Assembly (NCBI GenBank): GCA_905250025.1
Contig: CAJNOJ010000043.1
Span: forward strand, 372,001 to 436,000
Source: Adineta ricciae
Lineage: Eukaryota > Rotifera > Eurotatoria > Adinetida > Adinetidae
Reading direction: 5' to 3'
DNA length: 64,000 nucleotides
Shown: positions 58,732-64,000 of the stretch, piece after piece
Layout of the letters: each line of letters opens with the position of its first letter
Numbering within the stretch: the first letter of the stretch is position 1
Translations under genes and position numbers: made by a program
The notes under the pieces: generated by a model
Told to the model about the DNA's origin: nothing
The model's database searches: none
The model's input: only the letters and a program-made list of their open reading frames with translations

Positions 58732-59092
58732 GAATAAAACTATCATAATTAATCTTATGTTCCCGAGAAAAATAACGACAGATGTGAAGTATGAGCTACA
58801 TCGAAGGGGAGGAAAACAGTCATGTCAGATTCAATATTAAATTAATGAGCATACTCTATATAGATTTCTTATTTTTTGAAGAAAAACATGACTTCAGTTC
58901 TATGTCATATTATTTGCTTAATTGCAAAGTTATTTTCATTATCAATACATTTGTCTGACTATATATAATCAAAATTCTTCATTTGGTTACGTCGTCCTCT
59001 CGTTAGACGAGAACGGAAAAACAACGAGCGAGAAAACAGCTTTGTTTTCATGAACGCCTCCTTCAGTTATAAAAGAGAAAAAAGAATAACAA

Positions 59093-59123
59093 TGACGTCG
59101 AAATAAATGACGTACTGACGTCA
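59093..59123. promoter_or_regulatory. Cluster of CRE-type sites upstream of the RabGAP
   Basis: TGACGT at 59093 and 59108 and the full palindrome TGACGTCA at 59116-59123 lie within 31 bp, about 400 bp before the TBC gene start. They could bind CREB/ATF-type bZIP factors. Function is inferred from the motif alone. Confidence 0.4.
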
Positions 59124-59514
59124 TCGTCATCAAGAAAAGAATTGAAGAAGTAATAGTAGTAGCAGAGAATATTCTCGCCCACTTCTTTTTTCTTTTCTTC
59201 GGTCTACTTACGAGTGTGTATAAGCATATTTCTTTTTTTTCGATCGCCTACGCTCTGTTCTGTCTCCGGAGAAAAAAAAACGAGAAGTATTGATGAACGA
59301 AGACAAGTTCAGATGATAGTAGTCACACGCGAGCATGCCATTCGTTTTCTACACATAAATAGAAAATATAATGATGATAGAGATAGCATGTAACATAATA
59401 GTATCTCTGACGATAGGAAATAACAAATCTTATTTGTGCGACAGAAATCTTTTTCTTACAGGTTTGCATCTAAAGAACTTAGCTTCTTTCTTTTTTTCTT
59501 TTCAGAAGACGAAC

Positions 59515-61714
59515 ATGACAGTCGGGAATGCACCAGAACCATCGCTAGCAGCAGGTAAGAATAAATGATAATTAATTTCGTTCCGGTTATAATTGCAATA
59601 TCTGTGCAGGGTGTGTCGAGGAGAATTTTCAAGAATGGAAAGAATCAATGTCAAATGAGGTTCGATTGCCAGGTGGTTTATCATCTGGAAGCCGACAAAA
59701 AGTATGCTTCAAATTCGATGATGATTGTAGATGTTAATTCAATCTTTCTTCTAGTTATGGATATCGCTAGCGAAGAACTACATACGTGAGGTACATCTAG
59801 ACTGGGATAAAACACGACAATTTGCATTCAACCCGGAGTCATATCCGGAAGATGAGCAGTTAAATAATCAAATTGTTAAAGTGAATATTTTATGAACGAG
59901 AAATGAAGAAAATACATGGCCAAGGTTCTTTTTTTCTTCTAGGATTTGCATCGAACTGGTTGTAATTGGTCGACTAATGAACAAAATCGAATAATACTTC
60001 AACGCGTTCTACTTGCCTTCGCTCGTTATAATAAATCAATCGGTTATTGTCAAGGCCTTCACATTTTAACATCTGTTATACTCGATGTTATGGATATGAA
60101 TGAAGAACACGCTCTCATGATCCTTATCTACCTAATCGATTCGATTCTACCAGATTTCTTTTCGAATAATTTGCATGCTCTAGCCATCGACATGACCGTA
60201 TTCGATCATTGGTTAAAAGTCTTCAACCCTCAATTACATTTGCATTTAAAAAATCTTCAATCGACTTCTGCATTGAATGACGATGAAGGAGGAAATTATG
60301 AACCTCCGCTGTTGAATGTTTTTACAATTCAATGGTTTCTCACTCTATTTGTCACATGTTTACCTCGACCAGCAACATTACGAGTCTGGGATGCGTTAAT
60401 GATCGAAGGAAATGAAGTTCTGTTTCGAACCGGCTTACTTCTTTGGTCGAAATTGTCCATGTAAGTCGCATTGATTTGCGCCGAAAGAAAAAGCCTTTTG
60501 TTCTCTACTAGTGCTGTTTTGAAAGTAACAACCGCCGATCAATTCTATTCAGCAATGGGGCACTTATCAGTGCAATTACTGGATGAAAAAATCATTGTTG
60601 CTGATAATCTTATTCAAGTAAATGAAAACTAAACAGAAGTAGAAGAGAGACGAGATCTAATATGAATTCTTCTAGGAAATCTATAATGTGGGTCCATTTC
60701 CAACTCCATTCTTGTCTGAACTTCGTCAGAAATTTTCAATTCAAGCACCGTCCAACCGAACAAGTCCTACCAATCAATCGAAATCAAAAACTGTAAGTGA
60801 TGACATACGTATATGTTCGATAGTAGAAAAAGATTTACTGATAAAAGCTACTACTTCTAATATCTATCCATCATGCGTAGTTGATTGACAAGACGTGTTG
60901 TGCTTATGTCAATCATTGACTTTTATTATTATATGTGTACTTAGGATCTGAAACGAATCAAAACAAAACTGCTTGATGAAGAAATTGTGAATTTTGTCTC
61001 GTGTTTTGCCATACTTTCGTCATCATCGTTGCGAAACAATCGATGTAAGAGATTGACAGATTGTCGATTTTGTGATCTAACTCAATTATAAAATTAGCAG
61101 TGGAAAAATCGAATTCGCCGGATGTAAATCAACTTCGACAACAATACAAAAAACTACAACAACGAAATAAACAAGTTCAAATTATCAGCCAAAGTAATTC
61201 AATTCGCTATGCTGTAGAATATGTAATCAAATCGCGCTTTCTTTTGAACAGCTTCAAATACTCAACGCCAATGTGCACCAGATTCGATTTGTTCCATATC
61301 CGCTGGACCATTGGTAGGAAAAATCAATTCCTTGATAAAACCAGATTCGATTTGCCCTTTCAACTTTAGGTTAATCATCTTCTCGTCAAACCAACGGATA
61401 TCAAACGCAATCAATTGAGAAAGAACGTTTCAAGTAAATCTCTCTCATCGAAGGATCAGCAACCGGAAGAATACGAAAAGGAAATTCAACAATTGTTAAC
61501 ATGTCTCAATGTTCCTCAATCGAACAAGCTGCCGCAAGCTGACTCAAAGAAAACATCATCGGACAATTCTATCGATCGCTTTCTTATATCTCGATCTGCT
61601 CAAATTCCCAAATATTCTTCGTTCAATCCTTTTCCCTCTCGTTCATTCAATGAAAATGTTGCTGTCAATGGTTATAAACTTGGCCTGTATTCTCCCGTTG
61701 TCACAAGTCGATGA
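59515..61714 (+). CDS. TBC1D30: TBC1D30-like Rab GTPase-activating protein
   Basis: TBC proteins switch off Rab GTPases; TBC1D30 acts on Rab8 at cilia and in secretion. A TTTTCTTTTCAG acceptor lies nine bases before ATG 59515. The first exons read MTVGNAPEPSLAAG, then LPGGLSSGSRQKLWISLA, HLDWDKTR and DLHRTGCNW. The RxxxW arginine and the catalytic YCQG glutamine (SIGYCQGLH near 60034-60060) are present. Later segments FTIQWFLTLFVTCLP and VWDALMIEG match the second half of the TBC domain. After it come YNVGPFPTPFLSELRQKF and a coiled segment QLRQQYKKLQQRNKQVQ, as in TBC1D30. About ten short introns; stop TGA at 61712-61714. An upstream exon cannot be excluded. Confidence 0.87.
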
Positions 61715-62244
61715 AGCCTAATCAAACGACATATGTCTTTCATATTACGAGTTAATCTTCCTTGTTGTAAATTATTTATTTTCGATTGAAAAATTCGAAG
61801 GTCAGTTGAGAATAAACGATGTTTTTTTTTTCTTTTCTTTTTCGTTGTTGTTAATATCAGTATCAAATAACAATAAAAAAATCAATATACTCGACCGATT
61901 ACATCTGTTATAGAAATGTTCTTTGCTCGTCAAGGTTGTCCGTCTTGTCTTACAAATCGATTGGTTGAGCAGAGATTTCCTCCAAACTTTCCCGTTTAAT
62001 CATCAAACCGAATGAAAAACAACAAAAGAGTAGCAATATCAATCGAACAGGGAAAAGATTGCACAAAAGAAAAAACAAATAAAAATAAATTATTCAAATC
62101 CAGTAAGCATTTCGTGCATGTGTTTCATTCACCTGATCTGCTTGACTATCGAACGTATAACATGAATTGATTTGCGTTTCTTTTTTCATCTTCTTGATAG
62201 ATGTATGTCCACAGAAATTCTAGATGTGTTTTAAGACAAATCTT
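61715..62244. other. Convergent intergenic region
   Basis: Space between the 3' ends of the RabGAP (+) and the forkhead gene (-). It has AATAAA-like signals (AATAAAAAAATC near 61870, AAATAAAAATAAAT near 62077) and nothing else seen. Confidence 0.4.
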
Positions 62245-63159
62245 TCATTTAGGTTGCCGGAGAAGAAGTAATGTCATAGCTGCGTCGACAACTTCAACGC
62301 TTGGAGTTGAAGATGTTCCTGATGAATCAGTTTTCAAACGTTGTTTTTTTCTTTTCGTTTCTTCGGATGAGCTGAGACGATGAATAGTTTTATCTCGTTT
62401 GCGATCTTTCAACGGACAACTGTTTTCATCGTTGGTATGACGAATGATATCTCGTTGCCTTTCTGAACATAGACGTTCGAATATATCTATTGTACATTGA
62501 TTTGTTAACGATAGTTGCCGAGTATTCATAGTTAACAGTGTGTCAAGTAGAAGTGAACGTTTTGAACGATCAGTTGTCCATAGCGGATAACGTAATTTAC
62601 TTCCATTCGACGGATTTTTGATAATTTTCACAAAAAATGAAATTTGCTTGGTCATGTGATAACGAATTTTACTTTTCAGACGAGCACTGTACAGTAGATG
62701 TTCATCAGTTGAAGAAACAGTGTTGTTGTTGTTGTTATTATTATTGTTAGTTGCAGTTGATTGTTCGATATTTCGTTCAATCCAATCACAAATTTCATTT
62801 AATGTTAACGTTCGGCTTTTCGAACTTTCGATTGCAAATAAAATCCAAAAACATAGAGCAGAATGTGGCGGAGAGACAATATCAGTCGTTGTAACACGTT
62901 CACTCGAAGAATTTAATGATGACGAATCAATATCGTGTTCACTATCTGATGAATCAATGAGACTCGACGGTGGTGGTGATGAGCGATGGCGATGTTTATC
63001 ATTGATGTAACTTGGTAAACTTTTACTCAGTGTTGGTACAGCGTGTGTTGAACGTGATGATGAGGACGACGAAGATGAACGATCAAATATGTCCGATTGG
63101 GTTAACCAGGATAATTCTGTCAGATCATGATCAGATTGTTGTTTTAAATTAGTTAACAT
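62245..63159 (-). CDS. Divergent forkhead-type winged-helix transcription factor
   Basis: A 304-residue intronless frame. The N-terminus is a long Ser-rich region. Residues about 97-200 look like a forkhead domain: SPPHSALCFWILFAIESSKS, then LTLNEICDWIERNIEQ (helices 1 and 2). A poly-Asn run encoded by ATT/GTT-type repeats interrupts it near 62720. Then comes RLKSKIRYHMTKQISFFVKI (recognition helix) and the wing with LRYPLWTTD. The recognition helix keeps the Arg-Tyr-His pattern but lacks the usual NSxRHNLS wording, so DNA preference may differ. A basic tail (KDRKRDKTIHRL, ETKRKKQRLK) could be a nuclear signal. Confidence 0.6.
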   Translation of the reverse strand: MLTNLKQQSDHDLTELSWLTQSDIFDRSSSSSSSSRSTHAVPTLSKSLPSYINDKHRHRSSPPPSSLIDSSDSEHDIDSSSLNSSSERVTTTDIVSPPHSALCFWILFAIESSKSRTLTLNEICDWIERNIEQSTATNNNNNNNNNTVSSTDEHLLYSARLKSKIRYHMTKQISFFVKIIKNPSNGSKLRYPLWTTDRSKRSLLLDTLLTMNTRQLSLTNQCTIDIFERLCSERQRDIIRHTNDENSCPLKDRKRDKTIHRLSSSEETKRKKQRLKTDSSGTSSTPSVEVVDAAMTLLLLRQPK

Positions 63160-63399
63160 TTGTCTAGAAGTAAATTATGTGTCATGTTCTTATTTCATTG
63201 AATAAAGATTTTTAAATACACAATCGGACGTATAAAAGCATGACATGTACTTAGAGAATTTCAAATTAATAGCTTTTCAATGGTATTGTGTTCGGCTCTA
63301 TTTCATTCTCTCAGAGTATTCCTTAGTAAATACAAAGTTAAAGATCTAACAGTGATTGAAATGGGATAAATATCGGCAGTGATCTGACTTGTTCGTCTA

Positions 63400-64000
63400 T
63401 CTAAAGTCAAATACACGTATGAGAAAAAAAGGCAGAAGAAGAAGAAAAAAGAAGAGAAGTGTGTAGAATTAAAAAGTAGAGGGTGAGCGAGTGAGAATAA
63501 TAGTAGCGTTGAGAAGGAGAGACAAAGACGAAAAAGAGAAGAGGAGAAAAGAGGTGAGAGAGAAGTGGATTGAATCTTTCTCGCAGAGTTAGTCGTGAAG
63601 GTATGTGTGTGCGTGTGCCCGTCGAGAAGAAAGAAGAGATAGACGACGACGATGACGACAAAGTAATACTGGTTAAGAATGAGAGAACTATTGCTTAGCA
63701 ACACGACATCTGTCTTCTACGACTTTGCTCAACATATGAAGAGACATTTACTTCTATATACTCATGTCTCATGACATCAGGATGAACGATGGAAAAATAG
63801 AGAGAGAGAGAGAAAGAAGACGGCAGACATATTGGCTTCCTTTTCTGGTGTATGCTGAAATATCTGCGTAAATCTGAGACAATATGACGAAGAGAAAAAA
63901 GATCTCTTTTATTAAAAGAGAATAACTACGTATACAAGTGATAGATGAGTAATACAAGAAAAACTAACAAGTAACTCGTAATGGAAATGATAATTTAACA
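63400..64000. repeat. Purine-rich low-complexity region
   Basis: GA-rich runs (for example GAAGAAGAAGAAAAAAGAAG near 63435 and AGAGAGAGAGAGAAAGAAG near 63800) upstream of the forkhead gene start. No gene is supported; frames here are simple-sequence artefacts. Confidence 0.5.

Noticed and set aside
1..64000. CRISPR arrays, bacterial operons or phage genes
   Set aside because: No spaced direct repeats and no prokaryotic gene layout; intron-containing animal genes occur throughout.

Overview
The window reads as nuclear DNA of a bdelloid rotifer. Genes are densely packed on both strands and have many short GT-AG introns, mostly 45-75 nt. Animal genes (innexin, intersectin with five SH3 domains, TBC1D30-type RabGAP, Ly6/uPAR protein) sit beside bacterial-like genes (an intronless SGNH esterase, a sugar-transferase relic) and multidomain proteins not usual for animals. 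The most specific clue is a repeated small-RNA gene. Its first 22 nt match, as I recall it, the published bdelloid spliced-leader (SL) exon, apart from the very first G. It is followed directly by a GT donor. No database search was possible; family calls rest on motifs read by eye.

Layout. 1-5.7 kb: edge fragment, then a complete ABCB multidrug exporter (-). 6.5-9.1 kb: SLC13 carboxylate transporter (+). 9.5-13.9 kb: NOP2 rRNA methyltransferase followed within about 105 bp by an innexin (+), possibly one SL-resolved transcription unit. 14-17.1 kb: SGNH hydrolase, fatty-acid-binding protein and two unknowns (-). 17.9-20.1 kb: intronless 2OG-Fe(II) oxygenase with an F-box-like segment (+). 20.2-27.6 kb: one very large secreted protein gene (-) joining chitin-binding, ricin-lectin, PAN/apple, sushi, DNA/RNA endonuclease and GH18 chitinase modules. 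27.9-31.6 kb: broken LamG gene, Ctr copper transporter, SL genes, TPR relic, small membrane peptide. 32.4-33.2 kb: U2 snRNA beside a head-to-head SL gene pair. 34.2-42.6 kb: intersectin long form (-). 43.3-46.9 kb: ADP-ribosyltransferase fused to 18 leucine-rich repeats, one repeat per exon (+). 47-51 kb: Ly6 protein, SOCS-box fragment, more SL genes, a second U2 and an SL gene interrupted by a protein gene. 51.3-56.8 kb: signal-anchored membrane protein and a two-SH3 protein, perhaps one gene. 57-64 kb: tRNA-Pro, glycosyltransferase pseudogene, TBC1D30-like RabGAP, divergent forkhead factor.

The most striking system is the spliceosomal cassette. U2 snRNA and SL RNA genes lie together, the SL genes in divergent pairs, and U2 and the SL genes with recognisable promoters carry the same GTGTRGAGAC-type proximal element 38-39 bp upstream. 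The cassette is present twice (about 32.4-33.1 and 49.6-51.0 kb), with further SL pairs at 30.2 and 48.5 kb. The two U2 copies differ by a compensatory base-pair change, which suggests both are under selection. Several protein genes have a splice acceptor only about ten bases before the ATG, as expected if they receive this leader.

Two large proteins deserve equal attention. The roughly 2,150-residue chitin-binding/nuclease/chitinase protein carries two polybasic sites that could divide it into separate secreted parts. The ART-LRR protein pairs a mono-ADP-ribosyltransferase fold lacking the first Glu of the ExE motif with a NLR/ribonuclease-inhibitor-type repeat array. Both look like candidate defence or feeding effectors, but that role is inference.
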